NCBI GenBank assembly: GCA_028554755.1
Contig: JAPTOF010000003.1
Coordinates: forward strand, 28,319,501 to 28,383,500
Source of the DNA: Cordia subcordata
Lineage: Eukaryota; Streptophyta; Magnoliopsida; Boraginales; Cordiaceae
Length of the DNA stretch: 64,000 nt
Reading direction: 5' to 3'
Shown here: positions 13,539 to 24,419 of the stretch, piece by piece
Layout: each line of letters begins with the position of its first letter
Numbering within the stretch: the stretch's first letter is position 1
Notes under the pieces: generated by a model
Database searches by the model: none
Told to the model about the DNA's origin: nothing
The model's input: only the letters and a program-made list of their open reading frames with translations
Position numbers and translations under genes: made by a program

Positions 13539-13784
13539 AATGTACAACACGTCCCCTATATTATATTATACACTAATTAAGTCGAGAACACTCAATTCAA
13601 GGTAGAAGACTAGATTCAAAACTGGGTCATGAACTGTGTCCGCACTTATTGTTGGGTACTGAATGTACAACACGTCTCCTATACTATATTGTGCACTAGT
13701 TAAGTCGAAAACGCTCAACCCAGGACAGTGATCTGGAAAACTGAATCATGAGTCGTGCCCATCTCTAACTCTTACTGTTGGAAT
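13539..13784. repeat. Two-copy direct repeat, 123-bp period
   Basis: Copy 1 (13539-13661) and copy 2 (13662-13784) both begin 'aatgtacaacacgtc'. They share blocks such as 'cactaattaagtcga' / 'cactagttaagtcga' and '(g)aatcatgagtcgtg'-like text. Clear divergence shows the duplication is old. Confidence 0.65.
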
Positions 13785-14309
13785 ATCAATGGAAGACAAA
13801 AATCTTATACTAGTTCAGAACTCCAAACCATCCCTCTTGTAACATATATAGCAATATTAAATAATGTTAAAATATCCGAGTGTTTCAAATAGAAAAATTT
13901 TGTTACATCTGCAAAATAATGATTAACATTTTAATAAAACGAGCTTGTTGCAGCACATTAGTGTTAGAGATAATAAATAAATATAAATATTATCTGATTA
14001 CATGTGAAAAAGGGTGTTAAAATTAATTTAAAAAAATATGATAAATTTATTAATATTTGAATTTTTAAATAAAGTGTAGAAATTACGTTTTCGTTTAACA
14101 ATGTGGAGTAATTTGTCCACATTGTAAAACATAACCACCAGGCAGAGCTTGGCCTACACCTGCCTCTGGCAGTGGTGCAATCACGGTCTAGGAAATTTCG
14201 CCTGTGGTTCAGTCATGGCCTAGGAAATTTCATCAAATCAATCCAAGCGCCTCCATTCAAAATTCATGACAAAAGAAAAAGAAAAAAGAACAGAAAAAGC
14301 ACAAATGCG

Positions 14310-14425
14310 AGGCAATCGCTGCTCACCATGATACAGCTAACAGTGGCAGACTGTTCATTCATGGCGCTTTTCTCCCTCTACCATGACAGCAATTAAAGAC
14401 AACTCACACTGCTATGCACGAGTTG
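14310..14425 (+). pseudogene. Relic of the TauE/SafE-family gene's last exon
   Basis: A decayed match to the exon 4 start of the gene at 9.1-11.6 kb, on the same strand. 'ctgttcattcatgg' is identical in both, followed by 'cgcttttctccctctaccatgacagcaatt' against 'ttttcttctcctccacaatgtcagcaatt' in the gene, and then a weaker match through 'ctactgctggg'. The relic also seems to keep the end of the preceding intron ('caatcgctgctc...acag' against 'caatcactgccctacag'), which points to a genomic duplication rather than a retrocopy. Stops and indels make it non-coding. Confidence 0.6.
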
Positions 14426-14915
14426 CAGTAGATGTGAATGTTAGGCAAGTTCATAGTAAAGAAAAAGGCTAAAAAAGCTAATCATAGAACTTCTAAACTA
14501 ACACTCGAGTCCCTTTGCACTTGAAATTTCAAATCAGAATGACGCAACCTTGCATTCTTGCTCGTCTCGGTATATGTAGTCAAGAGTAACTCTAGACAAA
14601 AATGTTAGAGGAAGTCGTATAGCATCGATGTCTCCCTTTTTCTGGGTCAAAAATTTTCCCTGTTTAAGTTTTTGGAAAATTGATCATAAAATGCAAGAAC
14701 TGGGGTTGTATACCAATGGTAAAATCGTTCATCCTGTTATGTGTTAACAGAATTTTCACATCCACTAAGCAACTAAAACTCTTTGATATTCTGATAACTA
14801 ACAACTACCTAATCCAGCGCAATTGCGTTAAGAAAATGTCAACAATTTTGTTGACGGATATATCTAAGGAGGTTCCAGCATGAAGGTCTTGTGGGGTCAT
14901 CAAGATTGCAAAAAC

Positions 14916-17900
14916 TTAGGCAACTGGGGGGCGAAGAACATGATCCTCTGAAGTATCAACTGCCGTACGTGGCATAAATTGCCACATGGGAACTCCGGGG
15001 TAGCCAACAACTGGAACTAACTTGCTGCTAACCATTTGAGGCGGAGCTGGAAATGGAGCTGGAATTGCAGCAGGATGAGGGACAAAACTGTTTTGAGGGT
15101 TCAAAGCTTTCACTTGCAGCTCCAGTTTGTCTTTTTCTTCCTTTAGCTTCTGCTTCTCATCACGAAGTTCGTTCTTCTCAGCCTAAAAAGGCGAAATTTG
15201 AGACCGGTGAAAGAAGAGAACAGATACAAGTATAAACTCATCCAAGTTCTACTGTAACCTGACGGGTCTTACCTCTTTTATTTATGAAATGAATTTCTTT
15301 ACTTATCAAAAGGAAATATGAGAGTTCGTAATTGTTTGTAAAGAACCCGCAAATATTAGACATGACAAGTAAGAACGACTAGCTCCCAAAAGATCTAAGA
15401 TGGAAAAGTCGACCACAACTGTCTGTCTACCTTCAGTTCGTTAACCTTTTCCTGCAGATTCTCATATGAGCCCTTCAGCTTCTGTGCTTCATCCCTCAAT
15501 TGAATCACCATGCGTACAGCATCACTTAGAATAACAGTTTTATCTGTTTTGGGTGGCCTTCCAGGTTCTAGGACACCACTTAACTCTTGGAACCTAGGAA
15601 CGAGACAATCATAAAACAAGTAGTTAAAGGCAAAACACATGTTTGTTCTTGAAGGATGTACGCCAACAATGACACATGCATGCGCAAGCACTCACACACA
15701 TAAAAGAGAGAGCATGCCTGTCATTCAGCTTATCCCTGCGCAGTTTTTCCTTAAATGCTTTGGTTTCTGGTGCACCACATGTACCTGTCCTTGCCCTGGT
15801 AGAGATGTAGAAATCTTTCAGGACAAATGAAAGAACATAATGACAGGAAATGATGATAGATACTATAGAAGCACAAACTTAGTTAAGCAGATGCCACGTA
15901 AAAACTAATGACAATGAAAGTAGAAGATATGAGAAGAAAGATGGGAAAAGAAAGGCATACCTCTTTCTGGAACCACTACCATGAGAAGTTGCGATAGAGT
16001 CATCAAATTCTCCACTGTAGGTCACAAATTTTTATATGTTATGGTTCATCATGGTTTGTATCTTAACTTTGCTCAAGACCACATAGACCTGTCTTCTGAT
16101 GCATATCAAACAGAAGTAATGGAAAGGGAGAAGAGTGTACAAGGTCTACAAGTTAAGCACATAGTAAGGACAAAAGAATCAATTTTGTTGCTACGTCCAA
16201 TCACCAGCAAATAAAAGTTCTCTGCTAAAATGCAAACCAGAAACCACAGAAATAGTTTTCTTGAGGAGTTGATGTCTGTGATGACTGTTAGATGAGAAGC
16301 TGTACAGGTCACTGCCTGTATGTTTTAACCAGCACTAGTGTATTTGGAGTTAACATCCTCATAATATAACAGCAAGCTTAAGATAAATTGGGATTTCAAG
16401 TTATGACCATAAGAGAAAGAGATGGAGGTTGCCTCTGGAAGTTCAAAGTATCCATCTAGTGATGCCAGTATAATTTGCCTCACCGGTCCAACCAATAAAA
16501 TCTTCAACTAAAATTCTTAAAACAGAGTGAAGAGCAACTCAACTTAAAAGTCAATATAAATTGTTGGAATCAAATTTTGTTCTTCAATCAGCTTATAAGA
16601 AAGATGCTGAGGAAAAACTTGTTTCCTAATTGCTATGTTAATAGACTAATAAATTACCATGTCAGTTTGGTAGGTTTATTGCATGCCACACATAAGGAAC
16701 ATAATGCTTTGTAAGAAGTGCTTGTTATATCCTAGTATTTTTGGTGGCATGAAAAGTCATCTTCACACATTCAACATCCTTGTTCCCAAGCAATATGTCG
16801 AGGCACTGAATAATATGACATATAACTTCTCTTCACAAGGTCAAAAACACGTAGCATATCATAGTAACAAGTTCCAAAAGGGGCCTACAAGACAACCTCA
16901 TTCAGCACTGAAAACTAAAAGATTCAAAAGGTTTTTGAGATCAGATTGTCCAAGAAACCCCAACGGTTGGAGAACTCATATTCACAAAAGCTCTTCTAAT
17001 ATGTTACTGGTAAGATTTCTCCTCAAGAAGATATGCTGTCTTTTGGTCATTTATGAAAGCCTCTTTCCAATTTGTTTGACGCCTTTCAAAGATAACTAAC
17101 TTGCACACTGGCATGCATTCAGAAGAGTTAACAAACATCCAAGAGTACATTCATCTGAAAGCTTTAGAAGCTTATGCTCCACTTACACTACAAATATGGT
17201 CATCTAATGATCAAAAACTATCAAAATGTAACAAAGCAGGAATAAGTTTCATATATCCAAGAGTATATTCCTTCGGTGCATTTAACAACATTAGCAGCTG
17301 AAGCTGCTAGTCCCCATGCATATCCTTATCTAATGACAACAAACCCATCAAAGGTCAGAAAAAGTAGATCAAGAGGTACACAGTAGATGTAGCAATCTTG
17401 TCCTTACTTAGCACATACGATTGCATTTGTTCTTCAAAAATTCAAATACCAAAAAGTTTGAAACATACTAAAGCTACAATGCTAACTAATTGTTATAAAC
17501 TCAGAAAGTGCTGGCTAGTAATGATAGAACCTAAAACACTTAACAGGCCAGCAAGAGACATATGATTCAAAACCAAAGCTCTTCAAGATATGCATGTCAT
17601 TTCATCAGACTACTCATAAGCCAAAATGACGACATGAAAACTAAAGTTGAGCACAGGACTATAATTCATCCTTAAAGCTAATAATTTCACCTAGTCAATT
17701 AAATATGCAAATCAACTAAAGGTTCTTCACAGCTTTTGGAAAAAGTTAACGACTATATCCAACTACTTTCACAATATTCTTCATCATCATCCAATCAGAC
17801 GCCCTTCTTTTGAACCCGTGTCTGGCACGATGGCCACTCTCCGGTTCACTTGTGAAGGAACTCTCAAGATCACAGGGATAAGGATCCAATCCCATGTCTA

Positions 17901-18432
17901 AACAAGAGTCTTCATGATAATAAAATGGGTAAGTCTGCATACATCTACTTCTTCAGAACCCGCTATCTAGAGGAGCTTAGTGCGCTGAGACGAATTCTAT
18001 TACAGAGGTCACCAGGACTCTCATGATTCTAAACTAACTAACTTCCAGATAAAGCTTAATAATCTTAGAACAATATCTTTCTAAAACCCAAAGCTAATGC
18101 AAAATCTAAACCAACCCACATATGAAAAAAAAAGAAAATTCACAATTTCTCATAAAACACTAAAAGATTAAGCCCAAAAGAAGAAAAAAAAACCTCCGAG
18201 TGCGCCAGTCTAGGCCGGTGAATAATAATAATAATTCGAACCAAACTAACATTATCTATATTTGAAGGACAAATCAGGAAGGGAAGGACCTGAGAGGGGT
18301 CGGGCCGGTATATGCATTGTCGGGCCAATCGAAGCCCGTCCCAAGACAAGGAAGCTCGGTTTCAGGGACAGGGAGGTCTTCGATTAAGCTTAGATCGAAA
18401 AGCCAGCTAGAATTCTCCTCCGATGATGCCAT
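14916..18432 (-). CDS. ILR3: bHLH transcription factor, ILR3/bHLH105-like (subgroup IVc)
   Basis: Five exons on the minus strand: 18432-18290, 16014-15961, 15795-15718, 15593-15431 and 15182-14916. Every phase joins cleanly into 234 aa, the length I recall for Arabidopsis ILR3. Exon 1 gives 'MASSEENSSWLFDLSLIEDL'; the bHLH begins near residue 78 ('KAFKEKLRRDKLNDR') and continues 'FQELSGVLEPGRPPKTDK'. A leucine-zipper-like helix spans about 110-170, and the diagnostic tail is 'VGYPGVPMWQFMP' to 'DTSEDHVLRPPVA'. Subgroup IVc factors act in the nucleus on iron-deficiency and related genes, usually as heterodimers. The intron between exons 3 and 4 (15717-15594) starts with GC. Intron 1 is about 2.3 kb. 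The basic region reads AFKE where relatives have ACRE. ILR3 against bHLH115/34/104 is not fully resolved. Confidence 0.88.
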
Positions 18433-18617
18433 TGTTCCCTGGCCGCCGGAAATGTCAATATCCCGGCGAGAATATCGCCGGAGATGTGTTGGGTATCTGT
18501 AGGAAAACAGAGGGAGAAGGGAGAAGAAAAGTGAGGAGGAAAAAGGAAAAGGAAGGGGAGGGGATTGAAGAGAAAGAATTTTGTGGCGGGCGCTTGAGGA
18601 ATTTGGAAGCTTTGACG

Positions 18618-18650
18618 TTTTATAGTGGTTCCCACTTGGTGACGTCACCA
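18618..18650 (-). promoter_or_regulatory. Core promoter of the ILR3-like gene: TATA box and TGACGTCA palindrome
   Basis: On the minus strand TATAAAA occupies 18624-18618, about 186 bp before the ATG at 18432. Just upstream, 18637-18650 is a perfect 14-bp palindrome, TGGTGACGTCACCA, containing the CRE/TGA-type bZIP core TGACGTCA. A pyrimidine-rich leader follows between about 18590 and 18433. Confidence 0.5.
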
Positions 18651-19527
18651 TGGCAACCATTGGACCGGAGGACTTCGCCAATGTGGAATTTCTGACGACG
18701 TAGGTTTCACCTGCCCTTTCGATGGACACAAAGGATGTTTTCTTTCCGTGATGCTCACTGCACTAACGATTTTTTTCTTTTATTCCATGATGCTTGGTAT
18801 TTCATGTTCGAACAATAACAATTTAAGTTAATTAATTTTGGGATTGGAGTTAATTGAGTTTTATTCTTGAGTTTATGGTAGCAATCTTGCTTACGAGTTG
18901 GGTTCTGCATTTTACGTTTAAGGCATGGCAGAATAAAATATCAAGTGGGCTTGTTTCCATGACAAAGACGATAGATAATAGATTCTTGATGATAATGGTT
19001 CTCTAGTTTCTTATGTTAGTGTAAGATGTAAAACTTACATGATTTATTAATTGAGGTGACTACTGTATTTAACTAGTAATTGAAATTTATCATTTTAAAT
19101 AGGTGAAAAGGATGATTTTAGCCTGTGATGAATGAAAAAAGTGTTTTATAACATTGGAATTTTTCGCAATGGGTGAAAACCTGACGGAGCAATGCCGCAT
19201 TGAGGTAGAAATCTATGGCCCCTGAACTTCTTTGACCGAGGAGTTAATTTTTTGTTTAGGTAATATTATATTTTTAATTTTATGTGGCTTTTTGTTTTCT
19301 TTTTTTTTTTTTCCGTAGTAGTAAGATTGATGGGTCTACTCAGAAAATCAGATTATAAATTGTTTTGGAAAAAAAATATATTGTGATCTTTATAAATTAA
19401 CTTTCCCAAAAAACTTTGTGCAACAGGTTCTTTAAGGAAAGAACATACATGAGGTCAAGGCATGTTCAATTGCAACGAATATTGTTCCGAAAATTAACTC
19501 CAATGTTACATGAAAAAGTATATGATA

Positions 19528-19751
19528 GGGCCTATTTAAATTGATTTTTAATGAAAACATATTTATTTTGAAAAAATATATATATATTTTTTTTACAATT
19601 AATAATTGAATTGGTCTTTAGGGAAAAAAAAAAGTGAAGATTTGAAAATGACTGAAATTCAACTTTTTTCTAAAAGTCACAAATTTCAACTTTTGAAGAG
19701 AAGTTCAAAAGTTGTGAAAAATGTTTTTAAAAAACCAATTCAAATGAGCCC
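19528..19751. mobile_element. hAT-like MITE, copy 3 of a local family
   Basis: Left end 'gggcctatttaaattgattttt' pairs with the reverse complement of the right end 'gggctcatttgaattggttttt', 18 of 22 positions matching. The interior of about 180 bp is AT-rich. Confidence 0.6.
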
Positions 19752-19820
19752 AAATTTTGTAGAGTTTAGAAAATTGAAAAAGTAAGTAAAAAGATCGATT
19801 TTAATTAAATAAGATAATTA

Positions 19821-20018
19821 GAGTTTATTTGGATTGACTTTTTTCATGAAAAAAGTACTTTTGGGGGGGGGGGGAGCGGAAGGGGAACACAGTTTTCTTG
19901 TATTAAGTATTTTGCTTTATTTTTAACAAATAATGAAACTCTAAAAAAGCACGAATAAAAAAATGTATTTTTTCAAAAATTATAGAAAAATATAAAAAAA
20001 GCCAAGTCCAATGAGTCC
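19821..20018. mobile_element. hAT-like MITE, copy 4 of a local family
   Basis: Left 'gagtttatttggattgactttttt' pairs with the reverse complement of the right end 'ggactcattggacttggctttttt'. It carries a 12-G homopolymer at 19863-19874 and lies only about 70 bp from copy 3. Confidence 0.5.
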
Positions 20019-20640
20019 TTAGTTAAAATGTCCTTTTAGTCTAAAATTCTTTACGATTTTTCGTTTATATGTAATAGGGTAAAAATAACCACTAATACAA
20101 AGCGATAGGTGGCATAGGTGAACCCTCATCCTATGGGTCCAACTTAAGCTTATTTGCAGCGGACCTTATAAGCAAGGGTCCAATATGCAAGGTTGGAGAG
20201 GGAGCGGAACCTTTATGAAGGGTCTGACTTTGATACTTTAAAAGGCGCATGAATAATCTATCCGTCCAACCCATGTGAGCTAACCAATGATGCCATACTT
20301 GTTGAGGTTACTTTTCCTATCTAGTGGCCGCGTGTTCTACTCGTGCACTAGTGGACCCTTATTATACTTGTCCACTTAATGTACAATTGTAATCAAATGA
20401 AAAAATTTAAAGAGTTACGAATATAGAACGTTATGTTACTTCAAAATTACTTCACTTCTCAATCTCTCCAAGCCAAAAAGGTGAGCCTTTGCCAACCCGT
20501 CCACCAGCGAACCCATTCCCTACTTGTCCATTAATGGACCTTTGGCCTATCCGTTCACCTAAGTCCGGTTCATAATCCAAGAAGGATACTTGTTGAGTTA
20601 CTGGCGTGGAAAGTTAGCTCTGCACCACGTCAATATGTCA

Positions 20641-21626
20641 TTAATTTTGGGATGAATTACTCAACTCCCCCTTGTGATTTGACTAATATTTATAACTTTC
20701 CCTTGTGTTTTAAAAATTAGCTACTTGACCCCCTATGGTTTCAACATTAGTGCACACGCCCCCCAAAAACTAACTGCAGTTAGCTTTTTAACGGATTTTA
20801 GTAAAATGTCATTTTTGCCCTTGTCTAATCTAATAAAAAAATCTATTTTACCTTCATTTAATTTTAAAAATAAAAATAAAAAATAAACTTTAAAAAAAGT
20901 CTTAAAAAGTCCATTTTGCCCCTAACTTATTAAATAAAATATCTATTTACCTTTATTTTATTTAAAAATAAAAAATTAAATTAGAAAAAATACAAAAAAA
21001 ATGGAAAACATGAGGGATGGAGGGTCAGGGCAGCTGGGTGTGGGGGCGACGGGGGTGGGGCTACGGGGGTGGGGGCGACGGGGGTGGGGCTAGCTGGGGT
21101 TGGGGGCTACTGGGGGTGGAGGCAGCAAGGGTTGTGGAGGTGGTGGGGAGTGGGGCAACGGGGGTAGTGGAAGTGGTGCGGAGTAGGACAGCGGGGTGGT
21201 GAGACGTGGGGGTGTGGGGGTGGCGGTGGTGGCGCGGTGCGAGGGTGTGGGTGGTGGGGGTGGGGTTGGGCTGAGGGTTAGGTGGGGGTGGGGTGGGGTG
21301 GTAGGGTGAAAGGTGTGCTAGAAAAGTTAGGGTGATAGGGGTTTTTGTCCTTTTTTTTAATTTAATTGTTTTTTTTTAATTTTTTAAACAAATTAAAGAT
21401 AGAAAAGTTTATTTAATGTATTTATTATGAAAAAACAAGGCAAAATTGTATAAGTCGTGCGTGCATGTCAAAACACGTTATTTTAGACGGAAAAATTAAT
21501 TGCGGGGTCTATGTGCACCATCATTAAAATTACAGGGGGTGACTTAGCTAATTTCTTAACCACAAGATATTATTGTATATATTAATTAAATTATATGGGA
21601 GAGTTGAGTAATTCACCCTTAATTTT
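20641..21626. mobile_element. Mutator-like non-autonomous element with target-site duplication
   Basis: The element body is 20649-21618. Its left end 'gggatgaattactcaact' matches the reverse complement of its right end 'gggtgaattactcaact'. It is flanked by a direct repeat: TTAATTTT at 20641-20648 and 21619-21626, extendable to TTAATTTTGGGA because the element itself begins with G. An 8-9 bp duplication suits MULE or hAT elements. No transposase is encoded. The interior has a strongly G-rich tract at 21010-21310 made of degenerate GGGGTGGGG-type units, quite unlike its AT-rich surroundings. Confidence 0.75.
21010..21310 (+). repeat. G-rich degenerate minisatellite inside the MULE-like element
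   Basis: About 300 bp with very high G on the plus strand, built of units such as 'gggggtggggctac' and 'gggggcgacgggggtgggg'. Dozens of G runs of three or more make G-quadruplex formation plausible. The Gly/Val/Trp-rich frames across it are composition artefacts. Confidence 0.8.
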
Positions 21627-21959
21627 GGGAAGGACGAAACATGTGCCGGCAAAAAATTGATATTTGGAATATAAGTCGTTTAATATGTGGAGTCATGCAA
21701 TTGGTTTTTCAACAAAAATATCTCTCCAAGTGCTTGGAGAACAAAGGTGCACGTCCAAAGGGTGGCAGGAAATAAGAACACGTACAAGAGGTCTCTGGAC
21801 TGTGGATGAAGGAAAAAGGTGAGATACTATTTGTCTATTCGTTTTGAGTAACGGTACCAGTACATTTTAATAATTAAAAATTATTTATTATAATTATATT
21901 AACACTTTATAATTATTGAATCTCATACATCATATCATATTCAGTTATGTTCTTGTTCA

Positions 21960-22212
21960 TTTGCTTCCCGATGCCTCAATTGGTAGGGCGATCAAATCTC
22001 GAGATATGACCGTATGCCGAGCTCGGTTCAAGGGTGTTATGGTCCCTTCCATGAAGTTGTCCGGCAAAAGCTGGGACAGAGTTAGCACCCCGGGTTCAAA
22101 GTTATATATATATATATATATATATAGTGAAGCAAGGAATAGCGTGGAGTGCTTGTGGAGTGGTTTATGTGCGAAGGTTTTCCATTAGTGGTTTATAAAA
22201 AAAAAAAAAAAG
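21960..22212 (+). mobile_element. Possible short retroposon with poly-A tail
   Basis: A GC-richer patch with tRNA-like text ('ctcaattggtagggcgatc', 'ggttcaaggg', 'ccgggttcaaag'). It is interrupted by a (TA)n tract at about 22105-22126 and ends in a 15-base A run. A SINE is possible, but the box spacing is irregular and I found no target-site duplication. Confidence 0.25.
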
Positions 22213-23150
22213 AATTCAAATTAAGAGGGGCAAAATTACATAAACTAATCCATATACCATAAAATATTTTAAATAAATAATTGATGAATTCAAACTAGTT
22301 ACTATAAAAAATTAATAATTTTTTATATTAATAAAGATAAAAAAAGAAAACATATTAACATATTAACATAACTGATTTTGATCATTAACTACTTTTTACA
22401 TGAATTTGAAACAATTTCACTGTAAGTCATCAAAATACATATCAATTCTCAAACTAACATATAATGTTAAAATGTTTATAGTTTTACTTTTATGCTTCTT
22501 CAAACTCTTCCAACGCTAAAAATCCCAAGCAATAAAATGACAACATCAGAAAAAAAATGAAAGCGAAAAAAAGAAAATAATAAGAGCACATACTTGTTGA
22601 AGCACGATTACGAATTTGAGCGAAAGAGAAGACATGTTCTTATTCTTTTTAGGGCAAATAAGACGTTCGGATTTTTTGTGACAAATAAGATTCAAATAAT
22701 TTTTTTTTTGTATATTAAAAAGACAAAACTAACAAAATTAGCCTAACATATTGGACAAAGAAGAAAAAAAGGGAATCAAATTTGATTTTTGATCTTTTAA
22801 CTTATTTTTTAATATTATAATTAAAAAAAAAAAAATATGGGGGCAACTTCTCTAACATGTGGCTTCGCCAATGGATACGTATGTATTTTTGTTATACAAA
22901 ACCTAAAAGATTAATTATAAAGTATACAACATTTAATATAATAATAATATTTTAATACTCATAAGTAAGTAACTATAATAATTACAAATAAAATCATATT
23001 TTGTAATGACCTTTTTACATGATTTAATACTTACTTTAAAATCAATAATTATTCCCAATATTATCAAATATATCTATCCTTATCCTGTTGCAGATCTAGA
23101 AGGCGCTTCGTGTACCCACTCTACATGACAGAAACAAAAGAAACAGCATC

Positions 23151-23156
23151 CACGTG
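23151..23156. promoter_or_regulatory. G-box CACGTG upstream of PSBQ
   Basis: A perfect CACGTG, 83 bp before the PSBQ start codon, followed by 'attggctcc' (a CCAAT-like box on the opposite strand) at about 23188. G-boxes are common in light-regulated photosynthesis promoters; function here is inference. Confidence 0.4.
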
Positions 23157-23233
23157 TATAACATAATCCTATATTGCCGATACTGCTATTGGCTCCGTTC
23201 TCTGAATTCTTGAAAGTTCAGGGAGCAAACTGA

Positions 23234-24341
23234 ATGGCTCAAGCTATGGCTTCACTGCCCGGATCACGGAACTCTTCTCAAGCATTCCTGGAAGGCAGCC
23301 TCCAAATCAGTGGCTCCGGCCGCTTCAGCACCGCCACCGCCACCACCACCAGAATTGCCATAGCCCGGCCTGGGTTCAGTGTTAGAGCACAGCACGGGTC
23401 AGGTGATCAGATTGAATCTAGCCGGCGCACCTTGTTGGGTGTGGTTGCAGCTGGACTCGCATCAGGATCTTTTGTTCCAACCGTGCTGGCTGATGATCCC
23501 AAACCAATCAAGATTGGACAGCCACCACCCCCCTCTGGTGGACTCCGTAAGTCTTGTGATTTTCTTGCTATGACATATGTGAGTCATGACTCAATTTCAA
23601 TTTCAGTCTCCTGTACTAATGAATGTCCTTAGCTTATATGCTGCTCAGTACAATACATGGGATGTGTTGCACACTTTAAAGTTTGGTGGTTAAGTTCGCA
23701 CCAATTGAATTTTTCTTCTCATAAAGGCAAATGCATCTGTTTTGAAGATGATGCAAACATTTGCGACAATGCCATGAAACCATGGTCATTTAGTTATTAA
23801 ATAGTAAGCGTAATCTTTTTCCTCTTTTTTCGCAGCCGGAACCTTGAACTCGGACCAGCCAAGGGACCTTCAGTTGCCCCTAAAGGAGCGGTTTTTCCTT
23901 CAACCGCTGACACCAGCGGAGGCAGCACAGAGGGCCAAAGAGTCAGCCAAGGACATTGTTAAGGTGAAGGAGTTGATCGACAAGAAGGCTTGGCCATATG
24001 TCCAAAACGACCTTCGTCTTAAAGCGGAATATCTCCGCTATGACCTGAACACAGTTATTGCAGCAAAGCCCAAAGAAGAAAAGCAAACCCTGAAAGAACT
24101 CACTGGAAAGCTCTTCCAGAGTATCACCAACGTAAGTGTCTTCTCATTTTCTAATAATTACTTAAGCGGCTTCGTTGATTACTGTGCGCCTTTTCCAGCC
24201 TTTTCTAATTATTCTTTTGATCTTATGCTCCTTAATTACCAGCTAGACTATGCCGCAAAAAACAAGAATTCATCCCAAGCAGAGAAGTATTACGCAGAGG
24301 CTGTATCTACTCTAAATGATGTTCTGTCCCGACTTGGCTAG
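23234..24341 (+). CDS. PSBQ: Photosystem II oxygen-evolving enhancer protein 3 (PsbQ)
   Basis: Three exons: 23234-23546, 23836-24131 and 24243-24341, with GT-AG introns and consistent phases, giving 235 aa. Residues 1-50 form a Ser/Thr/Ala-rich chloroplast transit region. Next comes a thylakoid signal with a twin-arginine motif ('SSRRTLLG', Arg64-Arg65), a hydrophobic core and a cleavage site 'VLA|DD' after residue 86. That leaves a 149-residue mature protein, the usual PsbQ size. The mature part has the Pro-rich '[11 protein letters not shown]' linker and the four-helix-bundle blocks '[20 protein letters not shown]' and '[13 protein letters not shown]'. PsbQ is a lumenal extrinsic subunit that stabilises the manganese cluster at low calcium and chloride. 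Expression is expected to be light-dependent; a G-box lies 83 bp upstream. Confidence 0.96.
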
Positions 24342-24419
24342 AATGTGAAACATTCTTATGCTGTAAACTTTCGTTGATCAGTTGTTGTGATATTCCTTCG
24401 AATGAAATGAACAAATAAT

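Larger units (their letters stand above)
11760..14300. other. Intergenic: MITE and a 123-bp tandem duplication
   Basis: Downstream of the TauE/SafE-family gene. It contains a TIR element at 11914-12329 and a two-copy direct repeat at 13539-13784. No coding sequence is recognised; 12961-13173 is open but has no motif. Confidence 0.55.
18735..23140. other. Intergenic block rich in transposon remnants
   Basis: Between the ILR3-like promoter and PSBQ there is no recognised gene. It holds two MITEs (19528-19751 and 19821-20018), a 12-base G run at 19863-19874, a Mutator-like element (20649-21618) and a possible short retroposon ending in a poly-A run near 22198-22212. A (TA)n tract lies at about 22105-22126. 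Confidence 0.6.

Noticed and set aside
13539..13784. Possible CRISPR-like or satellite array
   Set aside because: Only two diverged copies of 123 bp with no spacer structure; a plain tandem duplication in a plant genome.
16683..17099. 138-codon plus-strand open frame
   Set aside because: It lies inside intron 1 of the minus-strand ILR3-like gene, with no recognisable motif and no splice partners.
17746..17940. Minus-strand 64-codon frame in the sense of the bHLH gene, possible extra exon
   Set aside because: It does not resemble any part of ILR3-type proteins, and exons 1 and 2 already join in phase to the expected 234-aa product.
18423..18695. Plus-strand open frame of 90 codons
   Set aside because: Antisense shadow of the bHLH leader and first exon, rich in Arg/Lys/Glu because of the CT-rich 5' leader.
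21017..21202. Gly/Val/Trp-rich small protein
   Set aside because: Translation of the G-rich minisatellite inside the transposon; no conservation or codon signal.
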